Source: Triatoma infestans (Eukaryota; Arthropoda; Insecta; Hemiptera; Reduviidae). From it: a stretch of DNA of 64,000 nucleotides. The stretch is taken from NCBI GenBank assembly GCA_011037195.1, contig JAAEAF010001575.1, positions 62,001 through 126,000 on the forward strand, in the 5' to 3' direction. This document shows, in pieces, positions 11,406-23,790 of the stretch (the stretch's first letter is position 1; each line of letters opens with the position of its first letter). A program made the translations under genes and the position numbers. The notes under the pieces are model-generated. The model made no database searches. It saw nothing but the letters and a program-made list of their open reading frames with translations, and had not been told where the DNA came from.

Positions 11406-12110
11406 AAATAAATAAATTTATAAGTAAATAAACGTATAATTATCTTAAAAGATTCTCAACCATTTACTCCTAGCGATAAATGTTTAATATTTATATAACT
11501 CCATTGTACGCGGAGTCTATTATAATAGCTAAAACTAGCTCTGACACTTACTAGATAAGGCCATTATCTATCTTACCAACATATATATGAAATGCTCTAT
11601 TCCATACCAACATTACTGTGGAAATTCTCTTCTATAGTTTATATCATCCATGAATCTAAGAATACCTTCGAACAAGCCTTATCGTTTAACCATGTTTCTC
11701 TTAAATTGTCTATATTCCTAAGGACTTAAATATTAAATAATATTCCCATAGTACCATAAAGTAGATATAAAGCAATTCTATAACCGATTCAAACAAGTCC
11801 TAAAGTTCTTTAAACACTCATTTTTATCTTCTGTTCCAAGAATCCCATCTAATCTAATCTAATCTAGAACTCGGACCCTCCCAGTGATGATATTCAACCG
11901 GTTCGCACGAAAATTAAAGAAAATTTAACAAACCGGTTGTTAAATTATTTGAAATCCCTATAAAAAGAGTTAAAGTGTTAACAAGAATTAATAAATTACC
12001 TAATTGTTTCCACATTATTTGCATTTAGTTAGTTGTATGTGGCGTAACAATGAGTCTTTTTTTTTAACAATATGAGTTCAATGCTTTTCCTAGAATAATT
12101 CGACAATTCC
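11406..12110. other. AT-rich spacer, nothing recognised
   Basis: No supported gene or repeat; a short TCTAATCTAATCTAA run lies at about 11848. Confidence 0.5.
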
Positions 12111-13340
12111 ATAGTGGACATAGCATTTGATCACATGCGCGTTACACTTGGAGCGTGTGATATGCGCAATGAAATTTGGAAAGTGAACGAGGGATTTCTA
12201 TAATGAACACAATTTATTCGGATAAAAGAAATTGTCTCGAAGCCAAAAATATGGCAATTTTTTTTTAGTAATAAAAGTAACTTAGATAGAACTTCCATTG
12301 GATCGTTGGAACGCAGCGCCTCAGCTCGAATTCGGCTAACAAAATCACAAAACAGCTGATGACGCTGCAGTAAAAAAAAAACATCATTCACCTGAAGAGA
12401 GATATGATAAGAATAGAATTTCAATATGGAAATATCTTGGCAAATTGCATCATAAAAATGGTTTAATTCTTTTTGAGACCATAAGTCGGATATTATAAAG
12501 TACATAGCATTGCGCATGTGCGCTGCTGCACTTTACTGTTCGTATGGTGGTGGGGGGCTTGCAAAATCTCTGAGAATGCGCATAAATTCTTAGATGCAAA
12601 AGAGGAAAAGATTGATTTGCTTCCATTCTCAGAGAGATAAAAAAAATAATCAGGATAGATTCTTAAAATCAGATTACACTGTCGATGCCACCAAATTTTA
12701 TGTCTGCGAACATAATGCACGCACTCTCCAAGACGGTGAAACGGGTGTCTCATCATTCTGGCCGCATTTCGTACAGATTGGATCCACAGAGAGATCCATA
12801 CTATGTACATGCTTCCTTAAAAGGCAATGGACGGCGCTTAGTCCATCAAAGGTTCAAGAACTTAAATTGCCCAGCTACACATTATATGAAACCAAATGTT
12901 TATATTGGATAAGGGTGATTGGAGGGTGGAGGGAATTAAGAAACACTAGAATCTGATTTTGGTTCGAATTTAAAATAGACAAATCCACATCTTTTCTTCC
13001 AGTTATTTTAAATGGAAAGACACTCAATAAGATAACTCAACTTGATTTACTGATCTGAAAGCTGATCAGTACAAGAAAATCACACTTATTAAAAACTGCA
13101 AATATTACACAATTGTGTTCAACATGTTTAACAAAAACGTTAGTCATCGGTTGGTCCAACAGTCAATTCCTTTGTAATTCAAAAACCATACGAACTTCGC
13201 ACGTATTAGAACTTAAGTTATAAAAATGGTTATTGTTGCCCAGCAAATAAAGTACAAAATATATCGCAACTATATTTTTCACAAGCTGTAGTTTACTTTG
13301 TTTTTTTTACATAATCTGAAGAAGTCTATTTTGCGCACTA
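12111..13340. other. Unassigned region with an inverted CATTGCGC motif
   Basis: ATGCGCAATG near 12162 and CATTGCGCATGTGCGC near 12508 face each other about 350 bases apart. Open frames on both strands (minus 12131-12517; plus 12594-12956) match nothing I recognise. It might be a short MITE beside unrelated sequence. From 12960 to 13340 I see nothing. Confidence 0.3.
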
Positions 13341-13351
13341 TGCACATACAT

Positions 13352-14424
13352 AAGCGGCGTTTACACGATCAATATTATTGTCAATACCAGTATTGACAAT
13401 ATTTCCATCAATACTCATACTAACCACTATCAATATTTCATTACTTTACACGATCAATATTATTGTCAATACTACTTACTATTTCTGCCACTAGGAGAGT
13501 GTATTTACGTGTTTATACTCATCAGTTTAGTTGTTTTTTTTTAACCTTTAAAAAATGAATAATCGTTCTAAAGCTTGCGTAGCTATTATTTTGGCCCATG
13601 GTTATAGTTAGCTCTTTATCCTGCTGCTCACTTTATTAATATTGTATAGAAAACTCATGGGGGACAGCTCTAATGTTTCTTATTTAAATTACTTCCACTA
13701 TCGTTCACTCTTAATTAATTCCTTTATAAAACATCGAAAATAAACATTTATCCTAATGATATATTTAATAAAATATAATATAATTCTGGTAATTTTGTGT
13801 TGCATGTTTTAGATACATTTATTTTTTATTAACACCTTAGAAGGCAAAATACTAAATCTTTATCTAACATTCCACCAAAATCAGGCATAAACAAGGAAAA
13901 TTGTTTGATTGACTTTTCATGTAGACATGTAGTGATTTAATATGCCTACCATTCGGAAGGAAAGTTAGAAGCCTATTTTCTCTCTATATTAAACAGCATG
14001 GCATATAAAAACCCTTTTTGAAACAAAAAATTAAATTAACTGCGAAACACTCATACGATTTTTCTAATAGTGCAATTGTCAGAGTTCAAACTGAAATGTT
14101 TTCTTAAAATGGAAATTTTAAATTAATTGGGCCAGTCAACTTTAATATATTGTAGGAGATGTTCATTACATAGAATTCTTTAACCTATTATAATAGTATC
14201 GCTTTTGTTTTGTACAGGTTAGTTGCAACGTTCGATAAAACTATTGAACTGACCAATAATATTGTCGATATCCCCTCCAATTCTCAGTATTGATAGAAAA
14301 TCTGAATTTCATCAATACTCTTGTCAATACCGACCATCAATACATTTTTTTTACTTTACACGATCAATATTATTGTCAATACTCTAAAGTATTGTCAATA
14401 TTATTGATCGTGTAAACGCCGCTT
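13352..14424. mobile_element. MITE-like element with terminal and subterminal repeats
   Basis: The left end AGCGGCGTTTACACGATCAA is mirrored at the right end, finishing GTGTAAACGCCGCT. The motif TTTACACGATCAATATTATT occurs near 13360, 13446 and 14356, so ends and subterminal parts share repeats. No transposase frame is visible. Flanks are TAA-like on the left and TTAA on the right, so the exact target duplication (TA, TWA or TTAA) is unresolved and the superfamily is open. Confidence 0.75.
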
Positions 14425-14597
14425 TAAGTAACCAATAACATAACCTCTCTTTCATTTTTTTTTTTAAACCTTCCACGGCCAGCTGGAATATGTTTCACTT
14501 ACCTTTCTTCAAAAAAAAAAATCAGCTGACGCATTTGACTGTAGAAGTGTAATCTGTTTTTGCTTTTAAAATCTTACTGCATTTTTTTTGGGTAACG

Positions 14598-14611
14598 TAA
14601 ACAGTTATATG
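14598..14611. repeat. 14-bp target-site duplication of the LOA element, left copy
   Basis: TAAACAGTTATATG here recurs exactly at 20436-20449 directly after the element's ATA-repeat tail. Confidence 0.9.
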
Positions 14612-15433
14612 GAGCCAAAGGTATGAGGGAGTATTCGTACTCACATAGGGCGAAACTTCCCTATGTTTCACGAGACGGCTATCCCGTCGCGGAACCTCAT
14701 ACTAGCCTATCCATCGCGTCCTCGTCGCTGGCTCTGGTAACATCTGCGCTCCACTTTGGTGGAAGCGTAGGTGGCCAAGATGGATGGCGAACGCAGAGGG
14801 TAGCCCTCGGGCTATTTGGGAACCTAGCACTCCCACGTACCTCAGCTACAATTACAGACTAACAAATGCAGTGGTATTCCCTTTAGGAGTGTGAGTAGGT
14901 GGAGATTTTCTTTTCTTCCGCCCTCTGTTTGGGTCGCCATAATTTATGTGCGGCCTGAATCTCTTGCAGTGATTCTTTTGCTGCGGAGCCTCTGGGGGAA
15001 TTCATACTGCATCACTTACACCTAAACGCCTTAACATTAAACACTTACACAATTACAGTTTTACACGCCAGTGGCACGTGCTGGTGCCACCCACATGTTT
15101 GCCGTGTGTGGATACCTGTGTCGTGGGGAAAGGAAGTCCTGGTGGTTGAGGGCGCAGGTTCACGCTAGAGGCAAGTTACCTCAGCGGGCCTGGCAGTCCA
15201 ACACACCACTTTGGTTCCGGACTCCGCTAAACAGGCGGCCAGAGCCTAACCCAGCTCTGGTCAATCGGCTAGCGTAAAATACGCATGGGTGAGCTCCTGG
15301 GTATTGTGGGCCTTGGCTCACAATCCCTGGGCGCTATATCTCTGGGGTAGCTCTGGCGCTTCTTTATAGCGTCCCAATTTGTGAGGCTCCGTGGAGGGTG
15401 GAGAGCTCCGGAGATGAATTTTTAACTTAATTT
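14612..15433 (+). promoter_or_regulatory. 5' UTR of the LOA element (probable internal promoter)
   Basis: This is about 820 bases, distinctly GC-richer than flanking DNA. It contains small open frames (14623-14862, 15071-15277) that look like chance. By analogy with other LINEs it should carry an internal promoter; no specific element was identified. Confidence 0.5.
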
Positions 15434-16549
15434 ATGGATTTAAATGAAGTAAAATCGTCAGCCGAGGGCCCCTTAGAGGAGGGGGTCATCGGTGGTGGGG
15501 GAAACTCCTCTGTGCATCTAGGGTTGGGCGACCAGGGCTCGGATGCACTTGGGGGGAAACTGGATAGTATTTCCAGGAGTATGGAGAACCTGCTTCTGGA
15601 GGAGAGCGCGCCAATAGTCGCTGCGGAGGACTCGTCCACCTGCGGAGATGAATGGCACGTGGTCAAAGGAAAGAAGCGAGGCAATTCTGCGTCGGCCACG
15701 GCTGCTGCGAATTCCTCTGCGAAGGAAAAGGAAGCTAAGCCAACTTCTGGTAAGGTGTCTAAGGCAACTGAGCAGAAGAAGAAGCTTAGTGGAAGATACA
15801 GGCAAAGGCGTGCTAAGAGGATGAGATCTGCTCAACCTGCATCTGCACCAGCTGAGGATATACCTATTGGGGCTCAAAAAAGATCCAGAACCCCGGGGGA
15901 CACGCCGCCTGGAATCCAGCCGGCAGGTAAAAAGCCCAAGATAACGGAGGCGGAGAGAAAGCTGTTTTTGGCCATAACCAGCAGCGATCCCTCCGAGCCT
16001 CTCTCTGAAGATGACGCTTCTGTCATCAGAAGGGGGATGCTCGCCATCGTTAGGAAAGCCATACAGGAACAGTCATGCAGACTGAAATTTATTCAGTCGG
16101 GCATGGTCTCTGAGGGCTGGTTTCTTCTGGCCTGCTTTGATCAGGCAACATTTGACTGGGTGTTGGAGAACGTTAAGCCTGGTTGGGAGGGAAGGCACTT
16201 CAAGCTTATGAAGGCGTCTGAGGTCCCTACTATGGCTAGGATCTCTATGTTTATTCCAGAGGGCAAGCATACCAGCGAACAAGTGCTGAAAGGTCTTGCC
16301 TTCCAAAATAATTTGGACGTAAGCCGATGGAGGAACGTGTATCGACAACAAGTCGAGAAAGGAGTATCCTTGGCTTACAGGATTGATGATGCTTCTGTCC
16401 AGGCGTTGAAGGAAGTTGACTTCCGTCTTTTCTTTGAGATGGGCAGGCTCTTCATCAGGTTGAAGAAGGAAGATGAGGATGCTCCTACCACTTCTTCTGA
16501 GGCAATGGAGCAGGATACAGGTAGGGCTGACCAAGATGGCAGCAAATAA
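15434..16549 (+). CDS. LOA ORF1 protein, DUF4780-like
   Basis: The open frame of 371 codons starts at the first ATG after the 5' UTR (context AATTTATGGAT). Residues 1-80 are acidic and end in DEWHVVKGKKRG. Residues 80-170 are Lys/Arg/Ala-rich (KKLSGRYRQRRAKRMR), suited to nucleic-acid binding. Residues about 205-350 fit the DUF4780 pattern of insect LINE ORF1s: EGWFLLACFDQATFDWV, a GWEG motif, PTMARISMFIPEGK, LDVSRWRNVYRQQVEKG and VDFRLFFEMGRLFIRL. No CCHC zinc knuckle is seen. It presumably coats the element RNA. The frame is intact, and ORF2 begins 121 bases downstream. The identification is from motif memory, without a profile search. Confidence 0.88.
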   Translation: MDLNEVKSSAEGPLEEGVIGGGGNSSVHLGLGDQGSDALGGKLDSISRSMENLLLEESAPIVAAEDSSTCGDEWHVVKGKKRGNSASATAAANSSAKEKEAKPTSGKVSKATEQKKKLSGRYRQRRAKRMRSAQPASAPAEDIPIGAQKRSRTPGDTPPGIQPAGKKPKITEAERKLFLAITSSDPSEPLSEDDASVIRRGMLAIVRKAIQEQSCRLKFIQSGMVSEGWFLLACFDQATFDWVLENVKPGWEGRHFKLMKASEVPTMARISMFIPEGKHTSEQVLKGLAFQNNLDVSRWRNVYRQQVEKGVSLAYRIDDASVQALKEVDFRLFFEMGRLFIRLKKEDEDAPTTSSEAMEQDTGRADQDGSK

Positions 16550-16670
16550 GGTAGGTGGTGATTATTATTATCATTATTATTACTATTATTATTATTGTTT
16601 TGTTTTTCACCTATCTGTTTCCTACCCGTGTTTTATTAGGATCTAACTCTTCCAATGTTGACTTGTGATT
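16550..16670 (+). other. ORF1-ORF2 spacer with (ATT)n run
   Basis: An ATT/ATC-rich run (16561-16600) precedes ORF2. ORF2 would need reinitiation or a frameshift-like mechanism, since the two frames do not overlap here. Confidence 0.6.
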
Positions 16671-19600
16671 ATGGCGGTTGACAGGGTAGAGATGATACAA
16701 ATTAACTTGCAGCATAGCAAACATGCAACGGCTAACTTATGCCGCTGTATTGCTAAGTTGCATACATATTTTATTCTAATACAAGAACCTTATGCCTTTA
16801 AAGGTTTGGTTCGAGGACTGAGTGTGGTTGATGGCAGACTATTCGTGGCGGATGGCGGGGACATTCCTAGGGCATGTATTTTTGCCAGTCGGGGTGTCGA
16901 CGCTGTCCTGCTTCGACAGTTCTGCTGTCGGGACTTGGTGGCGGTGAGGGTTGGTCTGGGGGTTGGTGGGCGTCGTCGCGACGTAGTTGTGGCTTCGGCT
17001 TACTTCCCCTATGATGGCCCCTCTCCTCCTCCTCAGGAGTTCATGGGTTTGGTTCAGTATTCGGAGACCAATGACATACCTATTATAATAGGGTGTGACG
17101 CGAATGCGCATCATGTCGTCTGGGGTAGCAGCGACACCAATGGTAGGGGTCGCGCTCTCATGGATTTCCTGGTGGGCACGCGATTAGAGGTCCTGAATAG
17201 GGGTACTGAACCCACTTTTGTTACTAGGATTAGAAGACAGGTTATTGATATTTCCCTTGCTTCTAGGAATTTTAGTGGTCTGATTAAAGATTGGAGGGTG
17301 AGTCCTGAGGCTTCCATCTCCGATCACAGGATGATTAGGTTTAGTCTGGGGATTGATCCAATTACCCTGGCTAGTTATAGGAATCCTAGGAGGGCGGATT
17401 GGGGTTTATATTCTAGAATTATTGAAGATAAACTGACTATCCAATCAGAAGCCCCTGATGGTATAGAGGAATTGGAAAGGGAGGCTGGTATTCTTCATGA
17501 ACATATCAGATCCTCATTCGAGGAGTCTTGTCCTCCCAAGGTGGTTAAGGGTAGTAAGAACCCCTGGTGGTCCTCTTCGTTGGAAAAACTAAGGAGACAG
17601 GTAAGGGGCTCATACAGGAAGGCTGTCCTTGCTGATTCTTCGGAATCATGGGATAGTTATAACAGTATTAAAAGAGCATATAAATATGCTCTGAGGAGAG
17701 CCAAGAGGAATTCCTGGAGATCCTTCTGTGAGGATATAAATTCGTTCCAGGAATCATCTAGATTGGTACGGATTCTTAGTAAGGATAGGGACAGTCAGTT
17801 AGGTACCCTACGATACCCTGATGGTTCCTTTACAGGGGGGGAAGGGGAGACACTGCAGCTTTTGCTTGATACTCACTTCCCGGATAATATTGGTTTGAAT
17901 GCTGCTTCGTCTTTGGTGTGTGGAAGGAGATGGAACCTTGAAGATGTATCCACCTTAGATGGGGTAGTTACACAGGATAGAGTCAGGTGGGCAGTACAAA
18001 GTTTCTCACCTTTCAAGTCACCTGGACCGGACGGGATTTATCCTTGTCTGTTGCAAAAGGGTGGGGACGTGCTGACGAAGGTATTGTTAAGATTGTTTAA
18101 AGGATGTTTGATGTTTGGTTATGTACCAACATTATGGAGAGAAGTAAGAGTAGTCTTTATTCCCAAGCCGGGAAGAAATGACTACTCTGACCCCAAGGCA
18201 TTTAGACCCATTAGTCTTATGTCTTTCTTCTTGAAAACTTTGGAAAGGTTGGTGGATAGGTATATTACTGATGGCCCATTAAGGGATCATCCACTCCATC
18301 CTAACCAACATGCTTATATTGTGGGTAAGTCGACAGAGACTGCATTGCACTGTCTCGTCGGTAGGATAGAATCTGCTTTGGAAATAAAAGAATATGCCCT
18401 AGGGTGTTTCTTTGATGTTGAGGGGGCATTTGACAGAGTATCGTTTGATGCTCTCGAAGATGCCTTGGTTCGAAAAGGTATACATCCTGTCTTAATCAAT
18501 TGGATAGGTGTCTATCTTAGGAGTAGGGTTATACAGGCATCTCTTGGCGGGCGCACCGTGATAGTAAAAGCGGGGAGAGGGTGCCCTCAAGGGGGTTGTC
18601 TCTCACCAAAGTTGTGGTGCGTCGTCATGGATGACCTTTTGGTTAGGCTGAACTCATCGGGATTTTATGTGCAAGCATATGCCGATGATGGTGTCATTTT
18701 ATTGTTAGGGCGCTGTTTGTCCACTATTTCGGACCTAATGCAAAGCGCCCTTAATATGGTATATTGTTGGGCATAGGATAAGGGTCTTTCCATTAATCCT
18801 ATGAAGACCCAGGCAATTCTATTCACTCATAGAAGGAAGATAGTAGGTTTTACACCTCCTAGGTTGTTAGGTACTTCCATACAGGTTAGCAAATCAGTGA
18901 AGTTCCTTGGGGTAGTTCTCGACAGTAAATTGAACTGGTCGGAGCATGTTAAGACACAACATCAAAAGGCGATAATCTCCTTTTGGCAATGTCGAAGAGT
19001 TGTTGGTAAGAATTGGGGAATCACTCCCAAGATGATGTTCTGGATTTATTGCATGGTCATTAAACCTAGATTGGTATATGCGGCTTTGGTGTGGTGGCGT
19101 CGCATTGAAACACGATCCGCTAGGCAGCTGTTGGAAGAAGTCCAACGCTTGGCTTGTCTGGCGGTGACTGGAGCGTTTCGGACTACACCGACCGCATCTA
19201 TGGAGACTTTGTTAGGGATTCCACCTCTCTTTGTGGAGGTGAAAAACCAGGCAATGAAAGCCTGTTATAGAATTAAACAGGCAGGTTTTTGGCAGGGTAA
19301 GCGATATGGTCATTCTACCATTTATCGTGAGATGCTTTTAAGGATTCCCATTACAGGTTTCCCTTCTGATAGGAATCTGAAAACTTTTGTCTTTGGTCAT
19401 TCCTACAGGGTTAGGTTGCCTTCTAGGGAAGATTGGTTAACCCTGGGTCCGTCTGCTGTGATTCCTGAGAATTATCTCCGATGCTACACGGACGGTTCCA
19501 GGATGGATGGTAGGTCTGGGGCTGCCGTCTATTTTGAGACGGGAGATCATTTGGTAGCGCCTCTTGGTGAGTGGGCCACCGTTTTCCAGGCTGAGGTTTA

Positions 19601-20336
19601 TGCAATTCTTTGCTGTATTTTGGATGAGAGGGTGCGTAACACTAATTTAAAAGGTGTTTGTATCTGCTCGGACAGCCAGGCTGCGTTGAAGGCGCTTAAT
19701 TCATGTGTCTTCACTTCCAGATTGGTGTTGGAATGTTCTAGAAGACTGGAAGATCTTTCTTTATTAAAGGATGTGCTTCTGGTCTGGGTTCCAGGTCATA
19801 TGGGAATTTTTGGGAATGAGGAGGTGGATAGGTTTGCCAAATTAGGTGCCTCTCTCCCTTTCATTGGTCCAGAGCCTGCTGTTGGTGTGTCTTCTGACAC
19901 ATGTTTGTCGGGCTTTCAGACGTGGATGACCTCACAGCACTCATCCTTATGGATGAGTGCAGTGGGTTGTCGGCAGTCTAAAATGCTCATTGGGGGCCCG
20001 GACGGAGCTTTGAGTAGTGGGGTCCGATGTCTTTCACGGACCTCCCTCAGGTATCTGGTTGGATTCCTCACTGGGCATTGTGGTTTAAGGAGGCATCTCT
20101 ATATAATGGGACTTGTGCCTGACCCCTTTTGTAGAGTTTGTGAAACTGAGGAGGAAACACCCATGCATCTGATGACGAACTGTTTGGGTTGTGAGGAGAT
20201 TAGGTTTAGGAACTTCGGCCGGAATAGGATGTCGGTAGAGGATCTTAAGCTGTGTCCTTTTAAGGTTTTGGTCCGATTTGTTCGGTCTGTTGTGAAACTT
20301 AGATGGTTGAATCCTGGGCCTGGATTTGAATTCTAG
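16671..20336 (+). pseudogene. LOA ORF2 polyprotein (endonuclease-RT-RNase H), one in-frame stop
   Basis: One reading frame runs 1,221 codons, interrupted only by TAG at 18774-18776 (codon 702), just after the RT palm. I start at the ATG at 16671; a GTG in frame at 16665 is not a eukaryotic start. The APE-type endonuclease has N12, E39 (QEPYAFKG), D143 (CDANAHH) and SDHR with H219. The RT has FFDVEGAFDRV near 18409, PQGGCLSP near 18586 and YADD at residues 670-673. The RNase H carries a complete D-E-D-D set: D941 (YTDGS), E975 (FQAEVY), D1001 (CSDSQAA) and D1053 (GNEEVDRFAK). The C-terminus has CRVC...HLMTNC, a Cys/His motif. All catalytic residues are present, so the stop is the only visible lesion. 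It would cut the product before the RT thumb and RNase H unless read through. Confidence 0.92.
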
Positions 20337-20449
20337 TCCCAGTGGTTGTTATTCTTTAGGGGTAGCTATATGGGCCCTGGGGGGCTTTGGATAGCGTAGG
20401 GTTTTGCCCTCCCCTTTCGCGAATAATAATAATAATAAACAGTTATATG
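20337..20449 (+). repeat. LOA 3' UTR, (ATA)n tail and right target duplication
   Basis: After the ORF2 stop about 85 bases lead to GAATAATAATAATAATAAAC. Short tandem-repeat tails are typical for this LINE group. TAAACAGTTATATG at 20436-20449 is the right TSD copy. Confidence 0.85.
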
Positions 20450-20556
20450 TGTGTAGATGTTAGTAATAAAAATTTAAAATTCCTTGATTGAAAATATAAG
20501 TTATTTTGTAAAGTAGGAACTAATTTTGTGCTTTTGAATTTATAAATAAACAAGAG

Positions 20557-20740
20557 TGTAATATAGTAATAATGTATATTCCACTATAAATATAATATAT
20601 TTATAATACACCATATAGTAGAACACAATGTTGTGAATTACTCTTTATTATTCGCACTTACACATCTCATCCCATATGTTACAATCTACTCTCTCCATAT
20701 GAAGGTTACTTACTGCTACAATCAATATACAGACACTACA
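20557..20740 (-). repeat. 3' LTR of the Gypsy element
   Basis: Apart from point changes it differs from the 5' LTR by a 12-base AT-rich gap (near 20590). Just outside it, on the element side (20741-20754), minus-strand AAGGAAAAAAGAGA is the polypurine tract. Confidence 0.9.
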
Positions 20741-20924
20741 TCTCTTTTTTCCTTCAAAGAAACAAAATACATTTTGGTTTACTAATCTAGCTTAAAAGAC
20801 AAACATTAAACAGATTACCTCAACTAGTCCAATATACTACAACCAATCAAAATATTTTAAATACTTTCATCTGAACGAAATTAACAAAATCAACTCATTA
20901 AAACTATAATAAATTTCAAATAAA

Positions 20925-23790
20925 TCATGCCATAATAAAATCTTTAAATTTTCCTGGCGGTCTAATTATACTTTTAGGTCTTCCTACTTCCTTACCCTCT
21001 TCTCCATGTGGAACTGTTATAACGTCTGGAAGACTAGTGTTATGAATGTTGCCTTCATTTTGAACTATTTTTGGTTCTTGTTCATCACACTCCCTAGCAA
21101 GTTGTTTAAAAAATGAACTATTGCGTACGAGTCGCTGTCCATCAGGGGATTCAACTGTGACAACAGGACCACTCTTTTACACCACTTTGTATGGACTGGC
21201 ATGGAATGTCGACTGCATCTTATTTGTGGTAAAATCTCTTTTCCTTAACACTTCATCCCCAATCTTCAAATTATTTGGTGTTGCTCGTCTTCTTGCATCA
21301 CTATACAGTTTTCCTTTAAATTTCTGAAATTGATCCTGGTCTTTAACCTCTTCTTTAGGTTTTAGTTCTCTATTTAGAAAAGAAGGGATTTTCTCCTTAA
21401 TTTTCCTACTGAAGAACAATTCAGCTGGAGAGACTCCACTGGTGGAATGTGGAGTAACACGTTATTGGAGCAAATATATTTGTAATTCTTTCTTCCAGTC
21501 AGACTTATTCTGCTGGGCAATTTTGAGAATTTTACTGATACGCCTGTTACATCTCTCGACCTGTCCATTCGCTTGTGGCCAATAAGGCGGCACATAGAAA
21601 AGTTTGATATTGTGAAAATCACAAAACTGTTTAAAATCTTCACTAGAGTAATCTACTGTACTAATCGGTAATTACCAAGAGATGGTTACCGTTAATCAAA
21701 GGTCCTTTGAAATCAATTGCTATTTGCTCCCACGGCCCTTCAGGTAGCTCCCGTCTCTTCATTGGATCTGGTTTCAAGTTAGTGCTGACAATCTGACAAT
21801 CAAAGCATGTGGCTACCTTTTTTTCCACTTGAATGTCCATTTTTGGCCACCACACTTTTAAACGTAACCTCCTTTTCATGGCAGTCATACCAGGATGTCC
21901 TTCATGAGCTAACTCTAAAATCTGTTCCCTTAATGTCCTAGGGACAACGATTTTACTACCTCGCAAAATTATTCCATTATATTCAGTGAGCTCCTCCTGT
22001 ATGCATTCATATTCTCGAAGATCTTGCGGCCACTTTCTCGACATTAAGACATTTCTTTACACAGTCAATTTCTTGGTCCTTATTTGACTCATCCATCATT
22101 TCTTTTAAAGATATGGCTTTTGGCATCGCTGCAGACATAATGCTATACAAATATAAATTTGTGTCCTTCTGAAATGTGTTGGCATCCTCTCTGATTGGGC
22201 AAAGTCGTGACAACGGGTCAGTGAGATTGCTCTTTCCTGGAATATACTTTACTATGAAATTATATGATTGAAGTCTAAGCATCCATCGCTGGATTCGTGC
22301 ACATGGTTTAGATGTTGGTCCAAAAATTACTTGTAACGGTTTATGATCAGACACTAACATAAATGACCTCCCATAAAGATATGAGGGAAAACGTTCCACT
22401 GCCCACACAAGAGCTAAGGCTTCTTTTTCTGTTTGTGAATAACGCTTTTCTTCCTCGCTCAAACTTTTGCTAGCATAACACACCACTTCCTTACCGTTTG
22501 GTCCTTTTTGTAGAAGAATTGCTCCTAACCCAACAGGGCTGGCATCTGCCATCACTTCCAAGTCATAATTTGGGTTATGCCAACGTCTTAAAAGTAGCTA
22601 ACATATCCTTCAGTTTTTTGAACGCAGATTGCTGTTCCCGTCCAAAAACAAATTCCGTATTACCTTTAAGTAAACGTCTTAATGGTTCTGTTAGGGTTCC
22701 TAAATTTGGAATATATCGTCCAACAAATGTTACTAACCCCAAAAAACTTTTTAGCTCACTTGTCGAAGTAGGTTCTCTGAAGTTCCGTACAGCCTCAACC
22801 TCATCATCTGTAGGCTGGATACCATTTTTCGAAAGTTTATGGCCTAAGAATACTATTTCTGTTTGATTAAATTTGCGTTTACTTTTATTTAATTGAAATC
22901 CTTTCTCTTCAAGAACAGTTAGGACCTTTTTCACTCGGTTTTGTAACATTTCTCTATTAGAACCATATACACAAATGTCATCCAATAAAATACAAACTCC
23001 CTCACAGTCCTTTAATGTCTGTTCCATAGTTTTTTGGAATCTTTCCGGTGCACAACTTAATCCAAAAGGAAATCTTTTAAACCTACATAACCCTTTTGAT
23101 GTCTGAAAGGTCGTAATTGGTCTACTTTTCGGTTCTAACTCCAACTGATGGTAAGCAGATCTCAAATCCAAAAGAGTATATATACTGCTTCCCGCAAGTT
23201 GTGGCAGAAAATCATCAATCGTGGGTATAGGGTGTTTTTCAATTAGAATAGCTTGGTTTACCCTTCTGAAATCGACGCACAACCGTATATCTCCATTAGG
23301 CTTGGCTACAAGAACAAGTTGGGAACACCAAGGTGAATACTCTTTTACCGGCTCAATAATGTCCATCGCAAGAAACTCATCAAGTTTCTCTTCCACTTGT
23401 CTGCGAATAGAAGCTGGCACTCTCCTATACGGTTGCTGAATGGGTGTTGCATCTGGTTTTATGGGTATTGTAATTTTAATATCCTTTACTTTATTTAACG
23501 GAATCACTTCTTTTCTAACGCTATTTACTCCTGCATTTAATCCAACTTTTAAAACGCCTACCTTTTTTGCAACTCGCCGTCCTAATAATGGAATTCCTTT
23601 TTCCTTTACAATATAGATTCGTTCTTCTGCAGACTTGTCCCCAATTTCGATATTTACCTCACAGGAACCTAAAACAGTCAAGGGGTAAGACTGTCCATAT
23701 GGAAAAAGGCCATGCTCCGATTTACTGGGATTTTTATACTTAATGCCCATCTTCTTTAAACTCGCCCAAGTCCCTTTGTCCACTATACTA
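20925..23790 (-). pseudogene. pol: Gypsy pol: protease, RT, RNase H, integrase (broken)
   Basis: Minus strand. RT fills 23783-22575: HPIPTIDDFLPQL, LLDLRSAYHQLELEPKSRP, RFPFGLSCAP and a catalytic ILLDDI at about 22977, where the usual aromatic residue before LDD is Leu. A frame break precedes RNase H (22561-22190; MADASPVGLGAILLQ, EKEALALVWAVERF, SDHKPLQVIFG). Integrase follows with H-x3-H and C-x2-C (HEGHPG...CFDCQ) and the first catalytic Asp (AIDFKGP). The core then jumps from LLVITD to SSEDFKQFCDFHN, losing the segment with the second Asp. The Glu region (NGQVERC) survives. Further stops lie near 21465 and 21176. The tail ends at 20925 (RPPGKFKDFIMA). The protease active-site region at about 23788 lies on a frameshift. 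Confidence 0.9.

Larger units (their letters stand above)
14612..20435 (+). mobile_element. Full-length LOA-type non-LTR retrotransposon
   Basis: The element spans about 5.8 kb between perfect 14-bp target duplications. It has a GC-richer 5' UTR of about 820 bases, ORF1 (DUF4780-like), a short ATT-rich spacer, ORF2 (endonuclease, RT, RNase H, C-terminal Cys/His motif) and an (ATA)n 3' tail. The intact 5' end, perfect TSD and single nonsense codon indicate recent insertion. LOA clade is inferred from the ORF1 type plus the RNase H domain. A second, decayed fragment of a related element lies at 42120-43490. Confidence 0.93.

Noticed and set aside
12131..12956. Overlapping open frames on both strands as a possible host gene
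   Set aside because: No recognisable domain, no conserved-looking composition, frames overlap in several phases; left as unassigned.
14623..15277. Two small open frames upstream of LOA ORF1
   Set aside because: They lie in the element's GC-rich 5' UTR, show no domain and differ in frame; likely chance.
16665..16670. GTG as ORF2 start
   Set aside because: Eukaryotic initiation at GTG is unlikely; the in-frame ATG at 16671 is used instead.
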